Positions 46,572 to 55,994 of a stretch of DNA of 64,000 nucleotides are shown here, piece after piece; within the stretch, counting starts at the first letter, position 1; each line of letters opens with the position of its first letter. The notes under the pieces were generated by a model. The model did no database searches and was not told the DNA's origin. It worked only from the letters and a program-made list of their open reading frames with translations. This DNA is from Massilistercora timonensis (lineage in GTDB: Bacteria; Bacillota; Clostridia; Lachnospirales; Lachnospiraceae). The translations under genes were made by a program, and so were the position numbers. The DNA is taken from NCBI RefSeq assembly GCF_900312975.1, contig NZ_LT990039.1:2170001-2234000 (forward strand). The letters are read 5' to 3'.

Positions 46572-47462
46572 ATGGCTATTTTTAAAGGTTCTGGAGTGGC
46601 GATCGTCACCCCGTTCCATGAGGATGGAAGTATCAACTATGATATGCTTGATCAGCTGATAGACTATCATTGCGAGAAAGGGACAGACAGTATCATTATC
46701 TGCGGAACTACCGGGGAATCAGCGACCATGACAGAAGAGGAGCATCTGGAGTGCGTGAAGTTCACCATCGATCAGGTGAAAGGCAGAGTTCCGGTGATCG
46801 CGGGGACGGGCTCCAACTGCACAAGGACCGCCATCGATATGTCAAAAGAGGCGGCGGAGTACGGCGCGGACGGGCTGCTTCTGGTGACGCCTTATTACAA
46901 CAAAGCTACTCAGGCAGGCCTGATCGCTCATTATACGGCGGTGGCGAAGGAAGCGAAAGCTCCGATCATCATGTACAGTGTGGCCAGCCGTACCGGCTGT
47001 AACATTGAGCCGGCGACCGTGGCTACTCTGGTGAAGAATGTAGACAACATTGTGGGTGTGAAGGAAGCCTCCGGAAATATCTCTCAGGTGGCAAAGATCA
47101 TGGCGCTGACTGACGGCAACATCGATCTGTATTCCGGCAACGACGATCAGATCGTGCCGCTTCTGTCTCTTGGCGGCAAGGGCGTGATCTCTGTACTTGC
47201 CAATGTAGCTCCAAAGGAGACCCACGACATCTGTGAGAAATTCTTCGCAGGAGACGTGGCTGGAAGCGCGGCGCTGCAGCTGAAGGCAATTCCGCTGATC
47301 GAGCAGCTGTTCTGTGAAGTAAATCCGATCCCGGTGAAGAAAGCGGTAAGCCTGATGGGATTTGAGTGCGGTCCGCTTCGCATGCCTCTGACAGAGCTGA
47401 CGCCGGAGCACCAGAAGTCTCTGGCGCAGGCCATGAAGGATTTTGGGATCAAACTGGCGTAA
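46572..47462 (+). CDS. dapA: 4-hydroxy-tetrahydrodipicolinate synthase
   Basis: 296 residues. The Schiff-base lysine is in VGVKEASGNIS, the catalytic tyrosine in VTPYYNKATQ, and the entry GTTGESATMT is the pyruvate pocket. It condenses pyruvate and aspartate semialdehyde in lysine/DAP synthesis. It leads a two-gene unit with dapB. Confidence 0.96.
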   Translation: MAIFKGSGVAIVTPFHEDGSINYDMLDQLIDYHCEKGTDSIIICGTTGESATMTEEEHLECVKFTIDQVKGRVPVIAGTGSNCTRTAIDMSKEAAEYGADGLLLVTPYYNKATQAGLIAHYTAVAKEAKAPIIMYSVASRTGCNIEPATVATLVKNVDNIVGVKEASGNISQVAKIMALTDGNIDLYSGNDDQIVPLLSLGGKGVISVLANVAPKETHDICEKFFAGDVAGSAALQLKAIPLIEQLFCEVNPIPVKKAVSLMGFECGPLRMPLTELTPEHQKSLAQAMKDFGIKLA

Positions 47463-47506
47463 GCGTACAGGGCGACAGAAGTGATACAGACAGGAGGAAG
47501 GCAATC

Positions 47507-48268
47507 GTGATACGGGCGATCATGCACGGCTGCAACGGAAGGATGGGCCGTGTTATTACAGAGATAGCAGAAAAGGAACCGGAGATGGAGATCGTGGCGG
47601 GAGTGGACGCATATACGGGAACGCCCAATACCTATCCGGTGTTTGAGAAGATTGAAGACTGTGATGTAAAAGCAGATGTGATCATTGATTTCTCCAATGC
47701 GGCGGCGGCAGATACGCTGCTGGACTACGCTGTGGCGCACAAGCTTCCGCTGGTATTATGCACCACCGGGCTTTCTGAGGAACAGCTGGCCCATGTGGAG
47801 GAGGCGGCAAAGGAGACGGCAGTTCTTCGTTCTGCCAACATGTCCATGGGCATCAATCTGCTCCTGAAGCTTCTGCGGGACGCTTCCAGAGTGCTGGCGC
47901 CTGCGGGATTTGACATTGAGATCGTGGAGCGTCACCACAACCAGAAGCTGGACGCCCCCAGCGGGACGGCACTGGCTCTGGCGGACGCAGTCAACGATTC
48001 ACTGGATAATGCTTATCATTATGTCTATGACAGAAGCCAGGTGCGCCAGAAAAGAGAGGAGAAAGAGATCGGCATTTCCGCTGTCCGGGGCGGCACCATT
48101 GTGGGCGACCACGAAGTGATCTACGCCGGGACAGATGAAGTGATCGAATTTAAGCACACCGCTTATTCCCGGGCAGTCTTCGCAAGGGGCGCGGTGGAAG
48201 CTGCCAAGTTCCTGGCGGGGAAACCGGCGGGACGCTATGACATGGCGGACGTGATCGAGGCAAGGTAA
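47507..48268 (+). CDS. dapB: 4-hydroxy-tetrahydrodipicolinate reductase
   Basis: 253 residues. The NAD(P)-binding motif HGCNGRMGR and the catalytic HHNQKLDAPSGTA are clear. It reduces the DapA product. The start is GTG at 47507, preceded by AGGAGGAAGGCAATC; the upstream extension of the frame lies in dapA and is not used. Confidence 0.95.
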   Translation: MIRAIMHGCNGRMGRVITEIAEKEPEMEIVAGVDAYTGTPNTYPVFEKIEDCDVKADVIIDFSNAAAADTLLDYAVAHKLPLVLCTTGLSEEQLAHVEEAAKETAVLRSANMSMGINLLLKLLRDASRVLAPAGFDIEIVERHHNQKLDAPSGTALALADAVNDSLDNAYHYVYDRSQVRQKREEKEIGISAVRGGTIVGDHEVIYAGTDEVIEFKHTAYSRAVFARGAVEAAKFLAGKPAGRYDMADVIEAR

Positions 48269-48304
48269 GAAGAAGCATAGAGAATTGCATAGCAGGAGGA
48301 GTTT

Positions 48305-50257
48305 ATGAGAGAGTTGGAGGAGCGTTATCTGAAGAGACTTTCTGAACTTTATCCCACCATCGCCAAGGCATCCACAGAGATCATCAATCTGCAGGCGATC
48401 CTGAATCTGCCTAAAGGAACGGAACATTTCCTCACCGATATCCATGGAGAGTATCAGGCCTTTTCTCATGTTCTGAAGAATGGGTCTGGTTCCGTGAGGC
48501 GCAAGATCGAAGATGTTTTTGGAAATACTGTGAGTAGCAGGGACAAACAGGCCCTTGCTACTCTTATTTATTATCCGGGAGAGAAGATGGAGCGGATCCG
48601 AAAGTCAGAAGAGAATCTGGAGGACTGGTACAAGATCACCCTGTACCGATTGATCGAAGTATGTAAATGCGCGGCCAGCAAGTATACCAGGTCTAAGGTG
48701 CGCAAAGCCCTTCCGCCAGAGTTTTCCTACGTGATCGAGGAACTGATCACAGAGAAGGCGGAGGTGACGGACAAGGAATCTTACTATAATTCTATTGTCA
48801 GCACCATCATTGATCTGGGAAGGGCGGAGGAATGTATCACAGCCTTTGCCCAGGTGATCCAGCGTCTGACGGTGGACCATCTGCATATCCTGGGGGATAT
48901 CTATGACCGGGGACCGGGACCTCACATCATTATGGATAAGCTGATGGAGTATCACAGCGTGGACATCCAGTGGGGGAATCATGATGTGCTGTGGATGGGG
49001 GCGGCGGCAGGACAGAGGGCCTGTATCGCCAATGTGATCCGCATCTGCGCCCGGTATGGAAATCTGGATATCCTGGAGGACGGATATGGCATCAATCTGC
49101 TCCCGCTGGCGGCATTTGCCATGGATACTTACCGGGAGGATCCCTGCAGCTGTTTCGCGTTAAAGAGCGCGCCGGCCCACGGGGAAGGGGAACGGGCCAT
49201 GGACATGCGGATGCACAAGGCCATCTCGGTTATCCAGTTCAAGGTGGAAGGACAGGCCAGCCGCCGGAATCCGGATTTTCATCTGGAGGGAAGGAATCTG
49301 CTGCACAAGATCAATTTTCAGGAGGGAATGGTAGAAATTGATGGGAAGACCTATGAGCTGCTGGATACAAGCCTCCCCACGGTAGACCCGGAGGATCCTT
49401 ATGCTCTCTCGGAAGCGGAGGAGGAGATCATGGAACGTCTTGGGCAGGCCTTTACAAATTGCGCGAAGCTTCAGGAGCATATGCGGTTTCTGCTGAATAA
49501 AGGGAGTCTTTATAAGGTATATAACAAGAATCTTCTCTATCACGGCTGCGTTCCTCTGACGGAAGAGGGGCAGCTGAAGGAGGCGGAAGTTTGCGGGAAG
49601 AAATGTAAAGGCGCCGGCCTCTATCAGCTGCTGGAAGAATACGTGAGAAAGGGCTTTTACGCAGAGGAGGAAACCGAGCGGGAAAAGGGCAGGGATCTGA
49701 TGTGGTACATCTGGCAGGGACAGGATTCTCCCCTGTTTGGCAAGGATAAGATGGCGACCTTTGAGCGGTATTTTCTGAAGGAGAAGGAGACCCATGTGGA
49801 AAAGAAGAATCCCTACTACCGTTATCTGGAAGATCCCCAGGTGGTCACCGGTATTCTGAAGGAATTCGGTCTTGAAGGGGAGGAATCCCATATCATTAAC
49901 GGGCATGTGCCGGTGCGGCTCAAGGACGGAGAGAGCCCGGTGAAATGCGGCGGGAAAGTGCTGGTCATCGACGGCGGCTTCTCCAAAGCCTACCAGAAGG
50001 AGACCGGGATCGCGGGCTATACCCTGATCTATAATTCTTACGGGTTGATCCTGGCTGCCCACGAGCCTTTTGAATCGACGGAGAGCGCTATTGAGAAGGA
50101 GACGGATATCCATTCTGACAGCATTGTGGTCAAAAAGACCCTGCAGCGCAAGAAGGTGGGAGATACCGATATTGGTACGGAGTTAAAAGAACAGATCCAT
50201 GATCTGGAGGAGCTTCTCTGCGCATACCGAAGCGGCCGTCTGACAGAAAAAATCTAG
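48305..50257 (+). CDS. fbp: Fructose-1,6-bisphosphatase class III
   Basis: 650 residues, typical of the class III (Bacillus Fbp) enzyme. The metallophosphatase motifs are HILGDIYDRGPGPHIIMD, WGNHDVLWMG and a late INGHVPVRLK. It hydrolyses fructose-1,6-bisphosphate for gluconeogenesis, a key step when growing on amino acids. AGGAGG precedes the ATG. Confidence 0.95.
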   Translation: MRELEERYLKRLSELYPTIAKASTEIINLQAILNLPKGTEHFLTDIHGEYQAFSHVLKNGSGSVRRKIEDVFGNTVSSRDKQALATLIYYPGEKMERIRKSEENLEDWYKITLYRLIEVCKCAASKYTRSKVRKALPPEFSYVIEELITEKAEVTDKESYYNSIVSTIIDLGRAEECITAFAQVIQRLTVDHLHILGDIYDRGPGPHIIMDKLMEYHSVDIQWGNHDVLWMGAAAGQRACIANVIRICARYGNLDILEDGYGINLLPLAAFAMDTYREDPCSCFALKSAPAHGEGERAMDMRMHKAISVIQFKVEGQASRRNPDFHLEGRNLLHKINFQEGMVEIDGKTYELLDTSLPTVDPEDPYALSEAEEEIMERLGQAFTNCAKLQEHMRFLLNKGSLYKVYNKNLLYHGCVPLTEEGQLKEAEVCGKKCKGAGLYQLLEEYVRKGFYAEEETEREKGRDLMWYIWQGQDSPLFGKDKMATFERYFLKEKETHVEKKNPYYRYLEDPQVVTGILKEFGLEGEESHIINGHVPVRLKDGESPVKCGGKVLVIDGGFSKAYQKETGIAGYTLIYNSYGLILAAHEPFESTESAIEKETDIHSDSIVVKKTLQRKKVGDTDIGTELKEQIHDLEELLCAYRSGRLTEKI

Positions 50258-50383
50258 GGGAAGAAACAGGCAGGAAAAAACAGGAAGAAGCCGGAAGGTA
50301 TAGAATCTCCCAATCTGCAGATATTACTAACACCAGGAAATACCTGATAAGTTAAGAATCTACATGAAAGGGAGATAAGGATC

Positions 50384-50668
50384 ATGAAACAGTTTCAGAA
50401 ATTGCTGGCAGTGCTTCTGTGTGCGGGAGCGCTTACTACTGGTCTTGCCGCCTGCGGAAGCGATGGGGATGCTGAGGATAATGGCGCGGTACACACTGAG
50501 GACGCCGATCAGAAGGATATGAACGGCGCCACCGACGGGACAGCCGATGACGGCGTGCTGGACGAGATCGGCGAGGATGTGAAGGACGGAGCAGAGGACA
50601 TCGGCGAGGATGTAAAAGACGGCGTGGAAGACATGGAGAGAGACGCTAAAGACCTGGAGAACCGGTAG
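50384..50668 (+). CDS. Small acidic lipoprotein
   Basis: 94 residues. A signal peptide (KLLAVLLCAGALTTGLAA) ends at the lipobox cysteine LAACG. The mature chain is strongly acidic and contains an 11-residue repeat around DEIGEDVKDGAED / DIGEDVKDGVED. GGGAG precedes the ATG. Function unknown; no homologous family named. It is the last chromosomal gene before the island. Confidence 0.75.
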   Translation: MKQFQKLLAVLLCAGALTTGLAACGSDGDAEDNGAVHTEDADQKDMNGATDGTADDGVLDEIGEDVKDGAEDIGEDVKDGVEDMERDAKDLENR

Positions 50669-50810
50669 GGCATAGAATAAGGAACCCAGGCTGTAAAGAG
50701 GCTGTGCAAGAATGATGAGGTTCCGTAACGAAGGTTTTAAAACAAGTGGTAAAGACAATCGGTACGGTATATTGCAGAAAAATCTAAAACTTAATTTGGA
50801 GGAAACTGCA

Positions 50811-51182
50811 ATGAAATCATTATTTGAACAGATGGGCGGCACTTATACACTGCAAGGCGACTATTACTTGCCGAATGTTACTTTACCTGCCGAAGGAAAC
50901 AAGACCATAGGGATATGGGGACAGCGGCATTTGCGGTATATCCGGCAGCACAGAAAAGTGTTTTACACCAATCTGCTCACAAGCGGCAGGCTGAACGGCT
51001 ATCTTGCGGATATTGATCGGCAGGCAACAGAATTGTTTTTTCGGCTGATGGAACAGATGGCAGAGCATGAGGGTATATCCGAAAAACTCAAATCCGAACA
51101 TCCGATGGAATGGATAGGCAGGATGAACGCACTGCGTGAATCGGCAGCGGAAATCGTGAATGCAAAAGTAATTTTTGCATAA
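50811..51182 (+). CDS. tnpV: TnpV-family transposon protein
   Basis: 123 residues matching TnpV of Tn4451-like elements (FEQMGGTYTLQGDYYLPNVT; HRKVFYTNLLTSGRLNGYLA). TnpV is a small element protein of unknown role. TTTGGAGGAAACTGC precedes the ATG. It marks the left part of the island and has no catalytic motif. Confidence 0.85.
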   Translation: MKSLFEQMGGTYTLQGDYYLPNVTLPAEGNKTIGIWGQRHLRYIRQHRKVFYTNLLTSGRLNGYLADIDRQATELFFRLMEQMAEHEGISEKLKSEHPMEWIGRMNALRESAAEIVNAKVIFA

Positions 51183-51536
51183 ACCGAAGCCGATGGGAAA
51201 GCGGTATCATCAAACCTGTAACACTTTGAAACACAAAAACGAGGGGTAAGGTGCAAACACCTTACCCCTTAAAGTTTATTCTGAAAAAACGGTTTAAAAT
51301 CAAGCTTTTTCATCCTCTATTTTTCGATTTCCAACAGAACAGATATGCTTTCGCATACAAAAGCATATTTTGATGTATTTTCGCAATACAATCCTGAAAC
51401 GAAGGAAAATAACAAAACCCTTGATATCATGATAGGAAATGCGATCTAAGCATATATTACGAGAAATCGTAAAATTCATTGAGATTTAGCAAGCTTTGTG
51501 TTATACTAACCTTATCATAACAATGAGGTGAACCGT
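51183..51536 (+). other. Gene-free stretch: hairpins and a promoter
   Basis: Holds a hairpin GGGGTAAGGTG/CACCTTACCCC (51243-51268), a second TATGCTTT/AAAGCATA (51344-51367), and a promoter TTGAGA (51479-51484), 17 bases, TATACT (51502-51507) for the XRE gene. No protein gene is seen. Confidence 0.6.
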
Positions 51537-51749
51537 ATGGCAGTACAATATAACAAGCTGTGGAAGCGGCTGATCGATATGAAAATCAAAAAATCTTCCT
51601 TAACGGAAATGGCAGGCGTTTCAGCTTCTACCATTGCAAAGCTCAGCCATGACGAATATGTGAGCCTTGAAATTTTAGAACGGATCTGCCGGGCGCTTCA
51701 CTGCGAAATCGGCGATGTAGTGGAGCTCAGTAAGGAGGCAGAATCATGA
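51537..51749 (+). CDS. Short XRE-family regulator
   Basis: 70 residues, a single helix-turn-helix: KSSLTEMAGVSASTIAKLSH, then a core (SLEILERICRALHCEIGDVV). GAGGTGAACCGT precedes the ATG; a GTG at 51528 is possible. It overlaps the next gene by four bases (ATGA), so both probably form a regulatory pair. Confidence 0.9.
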   Translation: MAVQYNKLWKRLIDMKIKKSSLTEMAGVSASTIAKLSHDEYVSLEILERICRALHCEIGDVVELSKEAES

Positions 51750-53146
51750 AGCGGCAGAAAATCACATTCTCAGAGCTGCTTTGCGCAATCTGTTTTGCAT
51801 TATGCTTTTTTGCCTTTATGCTGACGGAGGCGTTTATCAATGAGCGCTGTGCCGTGATTCTCGGAAGCAGTTCCGTAAATCTCGTATATACCTTTGGGCT
51901 TGTCTGCACCGGATTGGGTTTTCTTTCGTTTTCCCTGCTGCGCCGCCTCTGTAAAAAAGAAAAATCCAGAAAAACAGCGCAGACCGTTATCGGCATCCTA
52001 TGCCTTGGGGCGGCCGTGGTTTTGCTTTTTGCAGACCAGCCGGCACTCTTTCTGACAAGCTCCGCCGCAGCCCTGCTGTTGACCGGTCATATCAGTGGGT
52101 GTGTGTATTACAATACAGCCATGTATTTTGCCGCAAGCCGATATACGGGACGATTGATCGGAACGGGTATGGGAGCGGCGATCCTGTTACAGTTTGTGGT
52201 ACAGAATTTGATCCTCCAGTCTGTCATCTTTATCATTAGCATTCTTTTGAGTGTTGCGTTTGTCATGTATTTTATTATGAAAGCACCAAAAGGCTGGATC
52301 TTGGAAAATCCTTTGCCCTATTCGTCGGATACCAAAAAAGATTTCAAAAAATCACTGCTTCTGATCATCGCCGTGGTGCTTATGAGCCTTGTGGCGGGAA
52401 TGATTGACAGTGTGCTGACGGCCTTTAACGCCGAAAAATCTTATGATATTTACAGCGGCGTTCGTCTGTTTTATGCACTGGGGTTGATTCTGGCGGGATT
52501 TCTTGCAGATATCCGGGAACGGAAATATCTTCCGCTTTCTGCCGTATGTACGATCCTGCTTTCATCCGTCTGTATGTTCTTTCTCTCGGATGAAATCAGT
52601 TATTTTGCCGGTACTGCGCTGATGTACCTGTACAGTGGTTTTTATGTGATCTTTTTTACCGTCATGTTTCTGGATTTTGCACCCAAAAGCAGCAGGCCGG
52701 AGCTGTGGGCGGGCATGGGGCGCATTGTACGCAGCTTTACGGTAGCGGCAACCGTCCTGCCGGCGTTAAACATCTATGGCGCAGTCGGCAATACGGCGCT
52801 TGCTGTGGGAAGCTGTCTGCTGTCCATCCTGATCCTGCTGGTACTGCTGCCGTATCTGAGTAATGCCGCCGTTTCTCCCAAACCGACAGAGGACCTGCCG
52901 TCCGACAGCCCTGCACTCTCTCCGCAGGAACGTATGAAGCTGTATGCACAGCACTGCTCGCTGACTCCACGAGAAACGGAAGTATTGGAGCAGCTGTTGA
53001 CCACCGAGGACGGCGTACAGGAAATCGCTGACAGCCTGTATATCTCCCGGCGGATGGTGCAGCGGTACATCTCCTCTATTTATGAAAAGACCGAAACAAA
53101 GACGAGACTCGGTTTGTTTCAAAGTTATATGAATTTTATAGAGTGA
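51746..53146 (+). CDS. Membrane-embedded LuxR-type regulator (MFS-like)
   Basis: 466 residues. About twelve membrane helices fill residues 1-385 and resemble a small transporter fold. Residues about 400-466 form a LuxR helix-turn-helix (LTPRETEVLEQLLTTEDGVQ; YISRRMVQRYISSIYEKT). Such membrane LuxR proteins are known in gut Eggerthellaceae and Firmicutes as sensors for external chemicals. The ligand is not known. It faces the surface protein gene downstream across repeated sites. Confidence 0.85.
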   Translation: MKRQKITFSELLCAICFALCFFAFMLTEAFINERCAVILGSSSVNLVYTFGLVCTGLGFLSFSLLRRLCKKEKSRKTAQTVIGILCLGAAVVLLFADQPALFLTSSAAALLLTGHISGCVYYNTAMYFAASRYTGRLIGTGMGAAILLQFVVQNLILQSVIFIISILLSVAFVMYFIMKAPKGWILENPLPYSSDTKKDFKKSLLLIIAVVLMSLVAGMIDSVLTAFNAEKSYDIYSGVRLFYALGLILAGFLADIRERKYLPLSAVCTILLSSVCMFFLSDEISYFAGTALMYLYSGFYVIFFTVMFLDFAPKSSRPELWAGMGRIVRSFTVAATVLPALNIYGAVGNTALAVGSCLLSILILLVLLPYLSNAAVSPKPTEDLPSDSPALSPQERMKLYAQHCSLTPRETEVLEQLLTTEDGVQEIADSLYISRRMVQRYISSIYEKTETKTRLGLFQSYMNFIE

Positions 53147-53161
53147 AATTTATTTGGGCAG

Positions 53162-53197
53162 AACGCTGCTTTTCTTGCGAAAAGCAGCGTTGTTTTT
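53162..53197 (+). terminator. Terminator after the LuxR gene
   Basis: AACGCTGCTTTTC and GAAAAGCAGCGTT form a 13-bp perfect stem with a TTGC loop, followed by GTTTTT. Confidence 0.9.
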
Positions 53198-53203
53198 ATG
53201 TAT

Positions 53204-53262
53204 TTTTTCAAGATGTCACACATGTGAACCCCCGATTTTTCAAGAATGGCGCGTATGTGAAC
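53204..53262 (+). promoter_or_regulatory. Two direct repeats, probable regulator sites for the surface protein
   Basis: TTTTTCAAGA followed by a TG-rich core and ATGTGAAC occurs at 53204-53229 and 53236-53262, 32-33 bases (about three helical turns) apart. In copy 1 TCACA-CA-TGTGA is a palindrome (53216-53227). They lie just after the LuxR terminator and about 80 bases before the surface-protein gene, so LuxR binding is a likely role. Confidence 0.55.
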
Positions 53263-53342
53263 TACAAAATGATGAAATTTGTATGTATCATGATAATGGT
53301 TTAGCGTTCAATGCGGAGGGATGAAAAAGGAGGAAACCAAAC

Positions 53343-55946
53343 ATGAACACAAAAACAGGAAAAATAGGAATAAGACTGGGGGCGTTGTTGCTCAGCCTGT
53401 GCTTATTGGTGGGGCTGATGCCAACGACGGCGTTTGCGGCGGAAACGGATCCGTTTATCTTCGGGTATAAGAGCGGCGGACCGATCATAAGCGTCAGCAC
53501 AACTAATCAGTCAGACTATACCAAAGTTGCCGATTATGACAATTCATTACTCGGACTGGAAATAATCAACGGCACTATATATGGACTGAGCTGTGATCAT
53601 AACTTTTATACGTCAAAGCTGGTAATTCTGAATCCCGATTTCACCATTCGGAATACGGTTGGGAGTTGGTTCAACGAAAACTTTGTAATCGTAGATACGG
53701 CGGTACAGAACGGTACGCTGTGGGGAACCTATAATGATGAAAATGCTGATTCCTATCTGATTCCTATCAGTTTGACTACCGGACAACCGGAGACTGCCGG
53801 GACCAAAAAGATCACCGGCCTGCCCGAGAATGAGATCATCTACACCATCGCCTGTAACGAAAGCGGTCAGATGTACGCCATCGTTGCCGACGGCGGGGAG
53901 AACGGCGGCGCCGCAACTCTGTACACCATCGATACGTCGAACGGTACGGCCACAAGGGTGGGCAGCACGGGCGTGACCACCAACTACATCTCCAGCAGCG
54001 CCTTTGCGCCGGACGGAACCCTCTACTGGGCGGAGAACAATGCCAGTAAGCTCTATACCGTAAATACCGGTACCGGAAGAGCGACAGCCGTACCCGGCGG
54101 TACCATCGGCGGTTATGGGTACGAGCTCAATGCCATGATGATCCCAGATAACGGTAATACGGCGGCATATGTCAAGTTCATCGTTAAAGGCGAAGATGGA
54201 ACCATCGCTATGAATGATACAACAGTAAGTGGATTGCAGGAAGTCACTGCCGGTGAAGATCTTGAGCTGACTTTCACGCCGGGTAATAACAACAGGGTGA
54301 AAGAGGTGGTTGTGGACGGCGAAAAGCTGGGAGCTGTCGACAGTTATACGCTAAGCGACGTGAGCGCATGGGGCAGAGGCATCCACACGGTGGAAGTGAC
54401 CTTCCAATCGAGGGACATCGAAATCACCGCTAATCCTTGGGTAACGGAGTATCTGGGCGAGCATTCCTTGCAGTATCACCCGACCTTTGAAGCTATTCTC
54501 TATTTCACGGTATCAAACGGTCCTTCAAGGAACACGGAAGGCGTATCGAACTACCAGATTTCCATCGAGAAGGACGGAGAACCTATTGATAAAAGCGACG
54601 TTGTCCCCGGTACCTATGACATTCATGTCACCAGAGCAGCAGATGCTGACTGGAACGAGCTGGATACCGTTCTGAAAGATTGCCTGACGATCACAAAGCA
54701 GACCGCCCTCATTCAGTGGAGTGATCTGGAGCTGACGGCGAATCAGGGCGACACGCTGGCGGATATTGAAAAGCCTGCCTATCTCGTAAGCCCGCTGGAC
54801 GGCAAGCAGATCCCGGGAACCTTCTACTGGATCGATGACGAGGGCACTTCTGTGGGCGAGCTTGGAGAGAGAACGGGATTTAAGTTCCGCTTTGTGCCGG
54901 ATACGCAGTTGTCGGCGGAGCTTGCCGAGTTCTACGATTTCTCCGACATGCCGGAAAACGGCTTTGACGGAACGGAAACAGATCCTAACTACCCCTTTAC
55001 CGCCTATGTGACGGTTAAAGAGGCAAGTGAGATCCCCGGTAGCACAGACCCCATCTCCCTGCCGGTGCGTGTGCTGGAGGAGGGCGATATGGACTATTCC
55101 CCGGCTCCCGAGCTTTCCGCAACCTTTACCCCGGACACAGCGGTGACCGTGGGCGAATTTAACCAGTGGCAGGGCCTCGCCATCGACTACTACAACCCAA
55201 TGGTCGACGCTGAGCTCAGCGAGGGCTACGACATCCAGGCGGGATACACCGTCTCCATTCCTCTCACTGACTACGAAGGCGAAACCCTCAGCGGAACTCT
55301 GACGATTCCTCTGCCAAAGGGGTATGACGGAGCGACTGCCCGAATTAAAAACGGCGCTGCGGCAAGCAGTTATACGGCGACTACCGTCACTTTCCCGCTG
55401 ACGCTGGATGTATCCGGCAATACAGCCGAGGCGTTTGAATTGCTGATCGAATACAAGGAAGCGCAGGAGCCGGTTGTACCTGACGCCCCGGTAATCATCA
55501 AGGGGGCCAACGGCACATGGCAGAAAGGCGGCAAAGATGGCCTGTCCTTTACTTCCAACGCTGAATATGCCGATTTCCTTAGAGTCAAGGTAGACGGCAA
55601 AGAGCTTGCGGCCGCCGACTACACGGTAAAGGAAGGCAGCACGATAGTCACGCTCAAAGCGGATTATCTGAATACTTTGTCCGTAGGCAAGCACACGCTT
55701 GAGATCGAATCAAAAAACGGCATAGCCAAGACGGAGTTTACGATCACGGCAGTGCAGGGCGGCAATGACAGCCAGACCGGCGGCGATACAACGCCGCAGG
55801 AACCGGGCAAGAATGAAGGTGCTGTCACCAGTCCGCAGACCGGCGACGACAGCAATATCGCCCTTTGGATTGGGGTAATGCTGGCGGCGGGCGCTGCCCT
55901 GACCGGCACAGCCCTTTACAGCCGCAAAAGAAAATGCGGCAAATAA
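53343..55946 (+). CDS. Sortase-anchored cell-surface protein
   Basis: 867 residues. A signal peptide (LGALLLSLCLLVGLMPTTAF-A) precedes the mature start at about AAETDP. The N-terminal half (GTLYWAENNASKLYTVNTGT and similar) suggests a beta-propeller; the middle holds Ig-like folds. The C-terminus has SPQTGD, a hydrophobic helix (NIALWIGVMLAAGAALTGTA) and a basic tail (LYSRKRKCGK), so a sortase signal of the SPxTG kind. GGAGG precedes the ATG. The ligand is unknown. Confidence 0.8.
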   Translation: MNTKTGKIGIRLGALLLSLCLLVGLMPTTAFAAETDPFIFGYKSGGPIISVSTTNQSDYTKVADYDNSLLGLEIINGTIYGLSCDHNFYTSKLVILNPDFTIRNTVGSWFNENFVIVDTAVQNGTLWGTYNDENADSYLIPISLTTGQPETAGTKKITGLPENEIIYTIACNESGQMYAIVADGGENGGAATLYTIDTSNGTATRVGSTGVTTNYISSSAFAPDGTLYWAENNASKLYTVNTGTGRATAVPGGTIGGYGYELNAMMIPDNGNTAAYVKFIVKGEDGTIAMNDTTVSGLQEVTAGEDLELTFTPGNNNRVKEVVVDGEKLGAVDSYTLSDVSAWGRGIHTVEVTFQSRDIEITANPWVTEYLGEHSLQYHPTFEAILYFTVSNGPSRNTEGVSNYQISIEKDGEPIDKSDVVPGTYDIHVTRAADADWNELDTVLKDCLTITKQTALIQWSDLELTANQGDTLADIEKPAYLVSPLDGKQIPGTFYWIDDEGTSVGELGERTGFKFRFVPDTQLSAELAEFYDFSDMPENGFDGTETDPNYPFTAYVTVKEASEIPGSTDPISLPVRVLEEGDMDYSPAPELSATFTPDTAVTVGEFNQWQGLAIDYYNPMVDAELSEGYDIQAGYTVSIPLTDYEGETLSGTLTIPLPKGYDGATARIKNGAAASSYTATTVTFPLTLDVSGNTAEAFELLIEYKEAQEPVVPDAPVIIKGANGTWQKGGKDGLSFTSNAEYADFLRVKVDGKELAAADYTVKEGSTIVTLKADYLNTLSVGKHTLEIESKNGIAKTEFTITAVQGGNDSQTGGDTTPQEPGKNEGAVTSPQTGDDSNIALWIGVMLAAGAALTGTALYSRKRKCGK

Positions 55947-55961
55947 ATCCATATCACCTTG

Positions 55962-55994
55962 CGCCCTGTGGAATGAAACCACGGGGCGTTTTTT
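55962..55994 (+). terminator. Terminator after the surface protein
   Basis: CGCCCTGTGG and CCACGGGGCG pair (one G-T) around AATGAAA, followed by TTTTTT. Confidence 0.85.

Noticed and set aside
53343-55946. Glycosidase or protease function of the surface protein
   Set aside because: No catalytic motif could be recognised; only signal, propeller-like, Ig-like and anchor regions.
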